64,000 nucleotides of DNA from Lachnospiraceae bacterium (GTDB lineage Bacteria; Bacillota; Clostridia; Lachnospirales; Lachnospiraceae): assembly GCA_022793375.1 (NCBI GenBank), contig JAAWCS010000015.1:62001-126000 (forward strand). Reading direction: 5' to 3'. A program made the position numbers and the translations under genes. This document shows positions 8,144 through 16,893 of the stretch, in pieces. Position 1 is the first letter of the stretch. Every line of letters starts with the position of its first letter. The notes below the pieces were generated by a model. That model did no database searches. It was not told the origin of the DNA and worked only from the letters and a program-made list of their open reading frames with translations.

Positions 8144-9373
8144 TTACTGGACGCTGTCCTTGATCGCCTGGATCGAAGCATCGTCGGCGCCGATCGCCGT
8201 AAATACGCTCACTTCGCCCGAAGCTACCTTCGCCTCCATTTCCTGCAGAGCCGCAATCTGCTCCTCCGTAAAGATCGAACGGAAATTCTCATTGTCGGCC
8301 GAGCCTACCACGCCGTCCGCCAGCCCCAGCTTGTCGTAGGTGCCGTAAGGCAGGGTGCCCTCCAGCGCGCCGCTCACACAGCTGTATACGGTCTGGTCGC
8401 ATTTCTTCTGCATCGAGGTGCAGATCGCAGCCGCCGTCGTCGGGTCGTCGTCCTTCAGAATTTCATACTGGTCGCCGTCCACGCCGATCGCATAGACGCC
8501 CTTCTCGGCGCAGCCGGCCAATACGCCCAGGCCCGCGCCGCCGGCCACGGCAAACACTACATCCGCGCCCTGATCGATCTGCGCCATCGCCAGTTCCTTG
8601 CCCTTTGCGGAGTCGGAGAAGCTGCCGATATAGGAAACCAGAACCTTGATCTCCGGATCTACCGCTTTCGCGCCCTCAATGTATCCCACCAGGAAATCCT
8701 CGATCGCCGTATTCTGGCCGCCGCCCACAAAGCCGATGATGTGCTCGTCGTTGGTCTTGGAATCGCCGGAGGTCGTCAGCATGGCCGCCGCCGCGCCAAC
8801 TACATAAGACCCCTCGTTCTGCGCATGCTCCATGGAGTAAACGTTCGGGTAATCCTCCGAGCTTACGCCCTCGTCCGCATTGGCTACTGCCGCGTCATAA
8901 AGGATGAAGAACTGCTCCGGATAATCGCCGGCCGCCTCCAGGAGACTCTCACGCAGGTTCGGTGTGCCGGCGATAATGATATCCCAGTCCGGATCCTCCG
9001 CCAGTTCAATAAAGGTAGGAACCTGCTTTGTCGCGTCGCCGCCCAGCTCGATGCACTTTACGCGCACGCCGTAATCCGTGCCGATCTGCTGCAGGCCGGC
9101 GTAGGACAGGTCGCAGATCGACTTGTCGCCCAGATTGGTGTTGATTACCAGGCAGACGCCGATATCGTCGTCCTCAAACTGGTTCAAATCAATCGTACCG
9201 CTGGGAGCAGCGGCACTTCCGCCTGCCTCGGTTTCACCGGACGCCGTATCCTGAGCCGCCGTCGTCGCCTCTCCGGCCGGAGCTGTCGTCGTCCCGCCGT
9301 CCTTGCCGCCGCAGCCGGCCAGGCAGGAAATACCGAGTACCAGCGCCAGCGCCATTGCCAATAATTTCTTCAT
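8144..9373 (-). CDS. BMP family ABC transporter substrate-binding lipoprotein (nucleoside type)
   Basis: A 409-residue exported lipoprotein. Signal peptide MKKLLAMALALVLGISCLAG with the lipidated Cys21 (LAGC), then a Thr/Ala/Gly-rich tether of about 40 residues, then a BMP/PnrA domain (DLSYAGLQQIGTDYGV; DWDIIIAGTPNLRESLL; GGGQNTAIEDFLVGYIEGA; QGADVVFAVAGGAGLGV). BMP proteins with this operon structure bind purine or pyrimidine nucleosides. AGAGGAGG precedes the ATG. It is followed by a stable hairpin and then the ATPase and permease genes. Confidence 0.92.
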   Translation of the reverse strand: MKKLLAMALALVLGISCLAGCGGKDGGTTTAPAGEATTAAQDTASGETEAGGSAAAPSGTIDLNQFEDDDIGVCLVINTNLGDKSICDLSYAGLQQIGTDYGVRVKCIELGGDATKQVPTFIELAEDPDWDIIIAGTPNLRESLLEAAGDYPEQFFILYDAAVANADEGVSSEDYPNVYSMEHAQNEGSYVVGAAAAMLTTSGDSKTNDEHIIGFVGGGQNTAIEDFLVGYIEGAKAVDPEIKVLVSYIGSFSDSAKGKELAMAQIDQGADVVFAVAGGAGLGVLAGCAEKGVYAIGVDGDQYEILKDDDPTTAAAICTSMQKKCDQTVYSCVSGALEGTLPYGTYDKLGLADGVVGSADNENFRSIFTEEQIAALQEMEAKVASGEVSVFTAIGADDASIQAIKDSVQ

Positions 9374-9486
9374 GTTACAACCTCCTCTTAAAAAAGTTTT
9401 TTATATCGACCCCTACGGGTAGATCTCTTATTAAAAAGCCCGCCGTGTAAATGCCAGGCGTACCGCGGACAGGAATCCGCCGGTAT

Positions 9487-10203
9487 TCACAGCCGTGACG
9501 GCGCGCCGTCTGCCGACGGCGTCGTACCGCCCCCGTTTCTCTGTGCGCCGGCCTCTTCCCTGCGGTGCAACAGGGCTTGAAAACGCGTGATACTGAGCCG
9601 CATAATCGGCCCGATTGTCACCGCCGAAACCAGCGTGCCGACGCCCCACTCAGCCTGCAGAAGGATCCCCAGTCCGATTAGCAGCACGTCCTGGCCGATC
9701 TTCACCTTATCAAAGCCGGCCCCTGTGCGTGCACAGAGATATTTCACCAATCCCTCCAGCGCTCCGAAGCCCCGCTCCACTGCCACATAAAGCCCTAGAC
9801 CTACGCCCATCATCACGCAGCCGGCCAGCACACAGACAAAACGGATCACCGCCGGCGCGGCCTCGATCGGCAGCTGTGAAAAAACGACATTGCCCATGTC
9901 GACGAACACGCCGATCAAAAATACGCAGAGCACCGTACCGACGCCGATCATACGCCGATCGCACACAAACAGCAAAACCAAAAACACTACGTTGGCCGCC
10001 ATGTTGGCCGTGCCATAACTGATATGTAATAGCCGGTGCAGCCCGTCGCTGAAGGTCGCCATCGCCCCGGAACCCATTCCCGCTTGATAGAATAAGGATG
10101 TTCCAAAAGATGATATCATTAGTCCTATAGATATTATCATTATATCCCATAGCAGACCTACTAGTTTTTGCCGTTTTTTTACTATATTTTCCCTTTTTTT
10201 CAT
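9487..10203 (-). CDS. YczE/YitT-type integral membrane protein
   Basis: About 238 residues with five or more predicted membrane helices (LLWDIMIISIGLMISSFG; VVFLVLLFVC; VLCVFLIGVFVD; IRFVCVLAGCVMMGVGLGLYVA; IGLGILL). The sequence YQAGMGSGAMATFSDGLHRL and the VERGFGALEGLVKYL repeat are typical of the YczE/YyaS family of unknown function. An ATG at 10227 is possible; the one at 10203 is preferred because GAGGGG lies 4 bases upstream. It is divergent from uridine phosphorylase and lies 113 bases upstream of the lipoprotein gene, so it could be part of the same transcript. Confidence 0.75.
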   Translation of the reverse strand: MKKRENIVKKRQKLVGLLWDIMIISIGLMISSFGTSLFYQAGMGSGAMATFSDGLHRLLHISYGTANMAANVVFLVLLFVCDRRMIGVGTVLCVFLIGVFVDMGNVVFSQLPIEAAPAVIRFVCVLAGCVMMGVGLGLYVAVERGFGALEGLVKYLCARTGAGFDKVKIGQDVLLIGLGILLQAEWGVGTLVSAVTIGPIMRLSITRFQALLHRREEAGAQRNGGGTTPSADGAPSRL

Positions 10204-10306
10204 GTTTCCCCTCGTTTTTTTGTGCATGTTTTGATTGTATCACTTTTTTCTAACTTGTCAATAGGGTATTTTGAATATTATTTTGCCTATAAACATATTA
10301 TCTATA

Positions 10307-10335
10307 TTGCCATTTATGCGGATTCATGCTATAAT
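10307..10335 (+). promoter_or_regulatory. sigma-A promoter for uridine phosphorylase
   Basis: TTGCCA (10307-10312), exactly 17 bases, TATAAT (10330-10335). About 120 bases of leader follow before the start codon at 10455, which has GAGGA about 10 bases upstream. The AT-rich sequence to the left probably holds the opposite promoter for the membrane protein gene. Confidence 0.75.
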
Positions 10336-10454
10336 TCAACGCAGAAACCAACCCAATCACCGAATACGACGTACAAAAACCGGAAACGAGCCGTATCCTC
10401 ACGTAAGAATCCGAGGTTCGGTCCGTCTTTCCGCCAAAGAGGAGGATGTAAATC

Positions 10455-11225
10455 ATGAGCAACGAAAACGAAATCATGCATCACATCAAATGCAAGGTCG
10501 GCGACGTAGGACGTTATGTACTGCTGCCCGGCGATCCCGGCCGCGTGCCTAAGATCGCCGCCTATCTGGACGATGCCTGCCATGTTCAGACCAACCGCGA
10601 GTATGAGATCTGGACCGGCAGCCTGGAGGGCGAGAAAGTCAGCGTAATGTCCACCGGCATGGGCGGCCCCTCCGCTGCCATCGGTATGGAAGAATTGAAG
10701 ATGATCGGCGCCGATACCTTCATCCGCATCGGCACCTGCGGCGGCATCGACCCCCGTCTGGAGCCCGGCAGCCTGATTATCCCTACCGGCGCGATCCGCA
10801 AGGACGGCACCGGACGTGAATACGCGCCGGTTGAGTTTCCGGCCGTGCCTGATTTTGACTTGGCCTGCGCCTTAAAGGCCGCGGCCGGCAAACTCGGCTA
10901 CGCGCATGCCATGGGTGTCGTCGAATGCAAGGATTCCTACTATGGCCAGCACGCCCCCGAGCGCATGCCGGTACATCATGAACTGCTTCAGAAATGGGAG
11001 GCCTGGAAGATGGCCGGCGCGCTGGGTTCCGAGATGGAATCCTCAACGCTCTTCGTCGTCGCCTCCGTACTGCGTGTACGCTGCGCCACCGTGCTGCTGC
11101 TGTGCCGCAACCGCGAACGAGAGGACTCCCTTGATACCGGGCTGATCCGTGTCACCGATACAGCCCCGGCGATTGAGACCGCCATCGAAGCCCTGCGCAG
11201 CGTAATCCGCGCGGACCGGGCTTAA
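10455..11225 (+). CDS. udp: uridine phosphorylase (NP-I family)
   Basis: A 256-residue nucleoside phosphorylase: uridine plus phosphate gives uracil and ribose-1-phosphate. Family features are the phosphate-binding LLPGDPGRVPKIA loop, STGMGGPSAAIGMEEL, RIGTCGGIDPRLEPGSL, and the ribose-binding LGSEMESSTLFV with the conserved Met-Glu pair. It is transcribed away from the BMP nucleoside transporter operon, which supports a shared role in pyrimidine nucleoside salvage. The exact base preference (uridine over other nucleosides) is from family resemblance. Confidence 0.88.
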   Translation: MSNENEIMHHIKCKVGDVGRYVLLPGDPGRVPKIAAYLDDACHVQTNREYEIWTGSLEGEKVSVMSTGMGGPSAAIGMEELKMIGADTFIRIGTCGGIDPRLEPGSLIIPTGAIRKDGTGREYAPVEFPAVPDFDLACALKAAAGKLGYAHAMGVVECKDSYYGQHAPERMPVHHELLQKWEAWKMAGALGSEMESSTLFVVASVLRVRCATVLLLCRNREREDSLDTGLIRVTDTAPAIETAIEALRSVIRADRA

Positions 11226-11244
11226 CCGACGCAAAAAACAGACG

Positions 11245-11288
11245 CAAAAATGCCCCTGCGGTTCTCTTTTTTTGAACCGCAGGGGCAT
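11245..11288 (-). terminator. terminator of the pur operon (possibly bidirectional)
   Basis: Perfect 15-base arms, ATGCCCCTGCGGTTC (11250-11264) and GAACCGCAGGGGCAT (11274-11288), with a T-run on the minus strand immediately after (A-run at 11245-11250 on +). It ends purD transcription and sits directly downstream of udp on the other strand. Confidence 0.8.
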
Positions 11289-11355
11289 CCCTGTTTTCTG
11301 TTCGTTTCTCTTTTATACTACGGCACGATTCGCCCTGCGCCGGCGCAGTCCGTTC

Positions 11356-12633
11356 TTACGCTTCGTCAATCGCCTTTCCGATATCGTGACGCATGTATTG
11401 ATTGGCAAAAGAAACCCATTGCGTCGCCCGATACGCGTTGGCCCGCGCTTCCTGCAAAGTCGCGCCCTTGGCCGTCACACCCAGCACCCGTCCGCCGCTC
11501 GTGACCACAGTATCCCCCGTCCTTTTGGTGCCGGCATGGAACACATAATATCCCTCTTCTTCTTTTTCCTTTACGGTATCCAGGCCCTCGACTACAAAGC
11601 CCTTCTCGTAGTGTACCGGATAACCGTCTGAGGCCAGCACCACGCACACGGCCGCATTGTCCTCAAACTGCAGGTCAATCCGGTCAAGCGTCCCGTCCAT
11701 GCAGGCCTCGCAGACCTCCAGCAGATCGTTTTTCATGCGCGGCAGTACGACCTGCGCTTCCGGATCCCCGAAACGGGCGTTGTATTCCAGCACTTTCGGA
11801 CCTTCCGCCGTCAGCATCAGGCCAAAGAACAGTACTCCCTTAAACGGACGGCCCTCGGCCCGCATGGCATCCACCGTCGGCTGATAGATCGTCCGGCGGC
11901 AGATTTCGTCTATTTCTTTTGTATAAAAAGGACTCGGAGAAAAGGTGCCCATGCCGCCGGTATTCAGTCCCTGATCGCCGTCCCTGGCCCGCTTATGGTC
12001 CTGGGCCGAACTCATCACCTTCACGGTCTTTCCGTCCACAAAGGCCAGCACCGATACCTCGCGCCCGGTCATAAATTCCTCGATCACCATGCAGTCGCCG
12101 GCCGCACCGAACTGCCGGTCCGTCATAATCGTCTTTACGCCTTCCCTCGCTTCCTCCCTGGTCTGGCAGATCAGTACGCCCTTTCCAAGAGCCAGCCCAT
12201 CGGCCTTCAGAACAACCGGCAGCTTGCAGGTTTCCACATACGCGGCCGCCGCTTTCGCATCGGTAAAATTCTCATACGCCGCCGTCGGTATCCGATACTT
12301 CTTCATCAGGTCTTTTGAAAACGCCTTTGACCCTTCTAAAATGGCCGCCTCCGCCCGCGGGCCAAACGCCTTCAAACCCGCCGCCTCAAAGGCGTCCACC
12401 GCGCCGCCTACCAGCGGATCGTCCATCGCCACGATCGTCAAATCAATCCCCCGCTCCTTTGCAAAGGCAATCTGCCGGTCAAACTCCATCACCCCGATCG
12501 GCACGCACTCGGCGATCTCGGCAATGCCGCCGTTGCCGGGCGCGCAGTAAAGCTTCTCCACCCGCGGACTCTTAGACAGCTTCCAGGCAATCGTGTGCTC
12601 TCTCCCGCCGCTGCCGATAATCAATATCTTCAT
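11356..12633 (-). CDS. purD: phosphoribosylamine--glycine ligase
   Basis: A 425-residue ATP-grasp enzyme joining glycine to phosphoribosylamine (GAR synthetase, second step of purine synthesis). The N-terminus MKILIIGSGGREHTIAWKL and the ATP-grasp body with LKADGLALGKGV, MVIEEFMTGREVS, HKRARDGDQGLNTGGMG and YNARFGDPEAQVVLP are diagnostic. The open frame extends upstream to 12732, but the ATG at 12633 has GAGGAGAGGAAC before it and matches the family start. It is the last gene of purE-purM-purN-purD and is followed by a strong terminator. Confidence 0.95.
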   Translation of the reverse strand: MKILIIGSGGREHTIAWKLSKSPRVEKLYCAPGNGGIAEIAECVPIGVMEFDRQIAFAKERGIDLTIVAMDDPLVGGAVDAFEAAGLKAFGPRAEAAILEGSKAFSKDLMKKYRIPTAAYENFTDAKAAAAYVETCKLPVVLKADGLALGKGVLICQTREEAREGVKTIMTDRQFGAAGDCMVIEEFMTGREVSVLAFVDGKTVKVMSSAQDHKRARDGDQGLNTGGMGTFSPSPFYTKEIDEICRRTIYQPTVDAMRAEGRPFKGVLFFGLMLTAEGPKVLEYNARFGDPEAQVVLPRMKNDLLEVCEACMDGTLDRIDLQFEDNAAVCVVLASDGYPVHYEKGFVVEGLDTVKEKEEEGYYVFHAGTKRTGDTVVTSGGRVLGVTAKGATLQEARANAYRATQWVSFANQYMRHDIGKAIDEA

Positions 12634-12700
12634 GTTCCTCTCCTCCTCGCCCCGTATTTTCCGGACGCAGCCTAAGCCTCTCCGCCCGTTTTTCGTGGTT

Positions 12701-13348
12701 TTATGTACTCTGCGGACTTTCCGGCCAGTCAATCCGCGCTTTCCCGTTTTCCACTTTCACCCGGCCGGCCGCAATCAAATCGATCGCCTGCGGCAAAAGG
12801 ACCCACTCGGCTTCCTCCATCACCCGGCGCTGCAAAATTTCCGGCGTATCGCCGTCTTTTACCTCCACCGCTTTCTGCAAAAGGATCGGCCCGCCGTCCG
12901 TCTCTTCGTTGACAAAATGCACTGTCGCCCCGGTCAGCTTCACACCGCGCTGAAGCGCCGCTTCGTGTACCTTCAGCCCGTAATATCCCGTGCCGCAGAA
13001 CGAAGGGATCAGCGACGGATGGACGTTTAAGACCCGGTTCTCATAGCGAGTAAACATTTCCGGAGGAAGAATCACCAGGAAACCGGCCAGGACAATCAAA
13101 TCCAGCCGGTATGAATCCAGGGTTTCCATAAATGCTTTGTGAAAATCCTTCCGCGCGACAAACGACTTAGGGGACACAACCGCCGTAGCGATGCCGTTCT
13201 TTCGCGCCCGCTCCAGCGCATAAGCCCCCGGGTTATTGGAGAGGACCAGCTCGATCGACGCGTTTTGGATCGTCCCGTCCTGCACCCGGTCCAAAATCGC
13301 CTGCAGGTTGGTGCCGCCGCCGGATACGCACACGCCGACCCTCAGCAT
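12701..13348 (-). CDS. purN: phosphoribosylglycinamide formyltransferase 1
   Basis: A 215-residue GAR transformylase using 10-formyl-tetrahydrofolate. Motifs: [13 protein letters not shown] (phosphate-binding), [13 protein letters not shown], and the catalytic region [12 protein letters not shown] containing the conserved Asn and His, then [17 protein letters not shown] with the conserved Asp. It overlaps purM by 7 bases. It catalyses the step after PurD. Confidence 0.95.
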   Translation of the reverse strand: MLRVGVCVSGGGTNLQAILDRVQDGTIQNASIELVLSNNPGAYALERARKNGIATAVVSPKSFVARKDFHKAFMETLDSYRLDLIVLAGFLVILPPEMFTRYENRVLNVHPSLIPSFCGTGYYGLKVHEAALQRGVKLTGATVHFVNEETDGGPILLQKAVEVKDGDTPEILQRRVMEEAEWVLLPQAIDLIAAGRVKVENGKARIDWPESPQST

Positions 13349-14370
13349 ATATCCACGCCTTTCTCGCCGGCCGTCACCCGGCCGATCACATACGGCGTCT
13401 CACCGGCCGCCTTCATGGCGGCCACCGTCTTGTCCACATCGGCCGGATCCACCGCCGCAGCCATGCCAATTCCCATATTAAAGGTATTGTACATCATTGT
13501 TTCCTCAATATTGCCCTCACGCCTGAGCATATGGAAGATCGGCGGCACCGGATAACTGTCTTTTTCAATCACCGCCCGGGTGCCTTCCGGCAGCATACGC
13601 GGTATATTTTCATAAAAACCGCCGCCCGTAATATGGCTGCATCCTTTCACCGCAACGCCTGCCTCGCGCACGGCCCGCAGCGCTTTTACATAAATCTTGG
13701 TGGGCTTAATCAGCACTTCCCCCAAACTGCAGCCCAGTTCGTCGTAGTAGCGGGCCAGCGCCTTTTCGCTCATTGTAAACACGCGCCGCACCAGCGAAAA
13801 GCCGTTGCTGTGTACGCCTGAGGAAGCCATCCCGACCAGCATATCGCCCGGCTTTATATTCCTGCCGTCAATCAAATCCTTCCGATCCGCAATGCCCACG
13901 GCAAATCCGGCCAGATCGTACTCGTCCTCCGGATAAAAGCCCGGCATCTCCGCCGTCTCCCCGCCGATCAGGGCCGCGCCGGCCTGTTTGCAGCCCTCGG
14001 CCACGCCCTTTACGATCTGCGCGATCTTGTCCGGTTCGTTCTTGCCGCAGGCGATATAATCAAGAAAGAACAACGGCTCGCCGCCCGCACAGGCTACGTC
14101 GTTGACACACATGGCCACGCAGTCGATCCCTACCGTATCATGCTTATTCATAAGAAAAGCCAGTTTCAGCTTGGTTCCCACGCCGTCCGTTCCGCTGAGC
14201 AGGGTAGGTTCCTCCATATTTTTAAACGCTCCCATTGAAAACGCGCCCGAAAAACCGCCCAGTCCGCCCAGTACCTCCGGACGCATAGTCGCCTTTACAT
14301 GCTCCTTCATCAGCTCCACCGAACGATAGCCGGCCTCAATGTCCACGCCCGCGCTCTTGTAATCCAACAT
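13342..14370 (-). CDS. purM: phosphoribosylformylglycinamidine cyclo-ligase (AIR synthetase)
   Basis: A 342-residue ATP-dependent enzyme closing the imidazole ring of FGAM to AIR. N-terminal [55 protein letters not shown] and [11 protein letters not shown] are family hallmarks; length is normal. It lies between purE (56-base gap) and purN (overlap). Confidence 0.95.
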   Translation of the reverse strand: MLDYKSAGVDIEAGYRSVELMKEHVKATMRPEVLGGLGGFSGAFSMGAFKNMEEPTLLSGTDGVGTKLKLAFLMNKHDTVGIDCVAMCVNDVACAGGEPLFFLDYIACGKNEPDKIAQIVKGVAEGCKQAGAALIGGETAEMPGFYPEDEYDLAGFAVGIADRKDLIDGRNIKPGDMLVGMASSGVHSNGFSLVRRVFTMSEKALARYYDELGCSLGEVLIKPTKIYVKALRAVREAGVAVKGCSHITGGGFYENIPRMLPEGTRAVIEKDSYPVPPIFHMLRREGNIEETMMYNTFNMGIGMAAAVDPADVDKTVAAMKAAGETPYVIGRVTAGEKGVDIC

Positions 14371-14426
14371 CCCATTTCCTCCTTGTTTTGTTATACAGCG
14401 GTCCGGGAAGCACCTGCTGTTTGGAT

Positions 14427-14939
14427 TTATTTCTGCTCCATGTAACCCTTGTAACCCAGCTCGGACAGCTTCTTTGCCTTTTTCATAACCGTATCCTTCA
14501 TGCCGGCGATATACTCCTTTAACTTTGCCAGCAGGCTTTCGTCCGACATTGCCAGCATTTTCACCGCCAGCAGCCCGGCATTGGCGCCGCCGTCAATCGC
14601 CACCGTTGCCACCGGAATCCCGGACGGCATCTGCACGATCGAATACAGGGAATCCACGCCGCCTAAGGACTTGGTGTGCATGGGAATGCCGATCACCGGC
14701 ATCGGAAAAATCGCCGCGCACATGCCGGGCAGATGCGCCGCCATGCCGGCTCCGGCAATGATGACCTTGAATCCTTTCTCCTCCGCGCCTTTTGCGTACT
14801 CATAAAACACATCCGGTTCCCGGTGGGCCGAGATAATCGTCATCTCATAATCCACGCCGAAACGCTCCAGAATCTCCGCCGCCTTGCTCATCACGGGCAG
14901 GTCCGAATCGCTGCCCATCACAATTCCTACTTTTGCCAT
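14427..14939 (-). CDS. purE: 5-(carboxyamino)imidazole ribonucleotide mutase
   Basis: A 170-residue PurE. The N-terminus [17 protein letters not shown] with the SDSD motif, then SAHREPDV and [12 protein letters not shown], is diagnostic. It converts N5-CAIR to CAIR. No purK is present in the window, so it must lie elsewhere, or this is a class II PurE acting on AIR and CO2 directly; the sequence alone does not decide this here. First gene of the pur cluster. Confidence 0.93.
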   Translation of the reverse strand: MAKVGIVMGSDSDLPVMSKAAEILERFGVDYEMTIISAHREPDVFYEYAKGAEEKGFKVIIAGAGMAAHLPGMCAAIFPMPVIGIPMHTKSLGGVDSLYSIVQMPSGIPVATVAIDGGANAGLLAVKMLAMSDESLLAKLKEYIAGMKDTVMKKAKKLSELGYKGYMEQK

Positions 14940-14995
14940 CTCCTCTTTCTATTCCTTCCTTTCATAAGTATACATGTTCCCGCACAGCGCCGTCC

Positions 14996-15295
14996 TCAGG
15001 CCGCGCCCAGCAAATACATGGCGGCGATCAAGATCAGCATCCAGCCATGCAGTATCATCATGACTAACGGGAATCGGCGCAGCCGCCCCAAGAGCGCCCG
15101 GTCCACCCTCGCCAAATGAAAACCGACCATGCCGATCAAAAAAGAAAAAAGACCGATGCAGCCGATTTCCAGCCCGCTGCTTCCGCGGGAAACGGTCGCC
15201 TGATACAGGCACCATACAATCATTCCGGCTTCCGCCGCCAGCGCTCCCAGCGAAATCAGAGAAAACGAACACTTTCCTTTTTTCATCCTTGGCAC
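14996..15295 (-). CDS. small membrane protein, DUF6142-like
   Basis: A 99-residue hydrophobic protein with three or four membrane segments (LISLGALAAEAGMIVWCLY; IGCIGLFSFLIGMVGFHL; LVMMILHGWMLILIAAMYLL). The preferred start is GTG at 15295 with AAAGGAG 4-5 bases upstream; an internal ATG at 15286 is also possible. The size and topology resemble DUF6142 proteins of Lachnospiraceae, but the assignment is tentative. It lies 10 bases after the VanZ-like gene and just ahead of purE. Confidence 0.55.
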   Translation of the reverse strand: MPRMKKGKCSFSLISLGALAAEAGMIVWCLYQATVSRGSSGLEIGCIGLFSFLIGMVGFHLARVDRALLGRLRRFPLVMMILHGWMLILIAAMYLLGAA

Positions 15296-15304
15296 ACAAC
15301 TCCT

Positions 15305-15769
15305 TTACTCTCCTGCGGGGCAAATATGCCGCCACAGCTTATAAACCAGAAATCCTAGCAGGCCGCCGATCGTATTGAGCAGTAAGTCGTCCACATCAAA
15401 GCTCCCCACTTTCAGAAAAAGCTGCGTTAATTCAATCAGCAGACTCAAATACAACGAAAGCAGGACCGACAGATACCACCGGTCCACATTCTTTGATATC
15501 AATGGCAGAAAAAAGCCGAACGGCATAAAACACAATACGTTGCCTCCAAGATTCCAAAACACCGCCTTCATGCCCAGCCGGTCCCGATAGCGGATAAAAC
15601 GGGCAATCTCCCGAAACAGCACCAGGTTATAGCTGTACTCCCGTTCGATCTCGGTACGCCCCAACATCTCCGCGAAAAACATAATGTAGCACAGAAATAC
15701 CAGGTACGTAAGGAACATAAGACCCAAAAGAATACGGCGACAGTTCCTGCGGTTTTTAGAAGGTGACAT
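15305..15769 (-). CDS. VanZ-like family membrane protein
   Basis: A 154-residue protein with about four membrane helices. The VanZ pattern is visible: NLVLFREIARFIRY, a GGNVLCFMPFGFFLPL segment, then SLLIELTQLFL and a final FDVDDLLLNTIGGLLGFLVY. VanZ homologues confer low-level teicoplanin resistance in some settings, but most family members have no known role. It overlaps the small membrane protein gene upstream by 14 bases. Confidence 0.88.
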   Translation of the reverse strand: MSPSKNRRNCRRILLGLMFLTYLVFLCYIMFFAEMLGRTEIEREYSYNLVLFREIARFIRYRDRLGMKAVFWNLGGNVLCFMPFGFFLPLISKNVDRWYLSVLLSLYLSLLIELTQLFLKVGSFDVDDLLLNTIGGLLGFLVYKLWRHICPAGE

Positions 15770-15908
15770 CTTTTCTGCGTTTTAAAAGGGCCGCGCCGCA
15801 GACAATGCTCAAAACCCCCGTCACAATCCCTGTTATCAGAACCACAATCCCGATCGCAATCGAACCGGCTCCCGCTATACTGATCGTTTTGTAAATCTTC
15901 TCATTCAT
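15756..15908 (-). CDS. 50-residue membrane protein
   Basis: A short frame beginning MNEKIYKTISIAGAGSIAIG and ending in ALLKRRKDVTF. One long hydrophobic segment (residues 9-42, possibly two helices) is followed by a basic tail. AGGAGG lies 7 bases before the ATG, a very strong initiation site, and its 3' end overlaps the VanZ-like gene by 14 bases, so it is very likely translated. No family recognised. Confidence 0.7.
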   Translation of the reverse strand: MNEKIYKTISIAGAGSIAIGIVVLITGIVTGVLSIVCGAALLKRRKDVTF

Positions 15909-15923
15909 AGCTTTTCCTCCTGC

Positions 15924-16598
15924 TCACTCCCGGCAGCCGTACTGTTCATAGTATGCATCAATCGCCGCCTTTATGGTGTCATCAATAATAATCTTCCCCT
16001 GATACGGCCGGTTATACAAATGCTCCACTACTTCTGCCATCGTTACGATGGCTGCCGTTTTCAGGCCGTATGTCTCATGAATCTCCGACAAAGCGGATTT
16101 TTCTTTGCTTCCCCGTTCCATGCGGTCTACGGAAACCACCAGTCCGACAACCTCCACCTCCCCGCAGGTTTTTATAATCGGCATCGTCTCGCCGACCGAG
16201 GTCCCGGCCGTTGTCACGTCCTCGATCATCAGCACCTTCTGACCCGCTTTGATCGGCATCCCCAGCAGAATGCCGGCGTCTCCGTGATCCTTTACCTCCT
16301 TGCGGTTGGAGCAATAGCCGATTTCTGCTCCCCGCTCGGAAAGCGCCATCACCGTGGCTACGCTCAGAGGAATGCCTTTGTATGCCGGGCCAAATAAAAG
16401 ATCAAAATCCAGGCCGAAGTTTTCCTCGATCGCCCTGGCATAGTATTCTCCCAGCTTTTTTAACTGCGTACCGGTACGGTAAAATCCCGTGTTGATAAAA
16501 AACGGGGTCCGGCGGCCGCTCTTGGTCACAAAATCGCCAAAACGCAGCACCTGGCAGTCAACCATAAATTCGATAAATTCTTTCTTGTATGCTTCCAT
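15924..16598 (-). CDS. pyrE: orotate phosphoribosyltransferase
   Basis: A 224-residue PRTase converting orotate and PRPP to OMP. The PRPP loop is VLMIEDVTTAGTSVGE; GFYRTGTQLKKLGEYYA and FGPAYKGIPL are typical. A good AAGGAG site lies upstream. It stands apart from pyrF-pyrK-pyrD, which are 5 kb away, and has its own promoter. Confidence 0.95.
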   Translation of the reverse strand: MEAYKKEFIEFMVDCQVLRFGDFVTKSGRRTPFFINTGFYRTGTQLKKLGEYYARAIEENFGLDFDLLFGPAYKGIPLSVATVMALSERGAEIGYCSNRKEVKDHGDAGILLGMPIKAGQKVLMIEDVTTAGTSVGETMPIIKTCGEVEVVGLVVSVDRMERGSKEKSALSEIHETYGLKTAAIVTMAEVVEHLYNRPYQGKIIIDDTIKAAIDAYYEQYGCRE

Positions 16599-16686
16599 GG
16601 GTTTTGAGCTCCTTGTCTGATTTCCCGAGATGGTACAAGGGATAACGCAGATACCGCGTTTTATTTTTCAAACCAATATCTTCCCC

Positions 16687-16715
16687 ATTTTAACATACTT
16701 TTTTTCTATGTTCAA
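16687..16715 (-). promoter_or_regulatory. sigma-A promoter for pyrE
   Basis: Minus strand TTGAAC (16715-16710), 17-base spacer, TAAAAT (16692-16687), about 90 bases upstream of the pyrE ATG. No attenuator-type hairpin is visible in the leader. Confidence 0.7.
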
Positions 16716-16812
16716 CCCGTTTCCGACGATCGTTCGAACGAATTCACCCCTGTGTTACAATAAAATACGCCCCCGGCCCCTTCTACAGCTGCAGCGATAC
16801 ATAAAACATATA

Positions 16813-16860
16813 AACAGGCGTTTCTGCCGGGTACACGACCCGCGGGCAGAAACGCCTGTT
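16813..16860 (-). terminator. terminator of the flavin reductase gene
   Basis: Perfect 16-base arms, AACAGGCGTTTCTGCC (16813-16828) and GGCAGAAACGCCTGTT (16845-16860), downstream of the minus-strand gene ending at 16894. T-rich sequence follows on both strands. Confidence 0.75.
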
Positions 16861-16893
16861 TTCTTTGGCGACCTTATGTAAGAAACTTTAATA

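Noticed and set aside
8045..9364. 439-codon open frame on the + strand
   Set aside because: Antisense to the BMP lipoprotein gene, whose signal peptide, lipobox and domain are clear. Long antisense frames are expected at this GC content.
12689..12732. Longer purD N-terminus
   Set aside because: It overlaps purN and lacks homology; the ATG at 12633 has a strong ribosome site.
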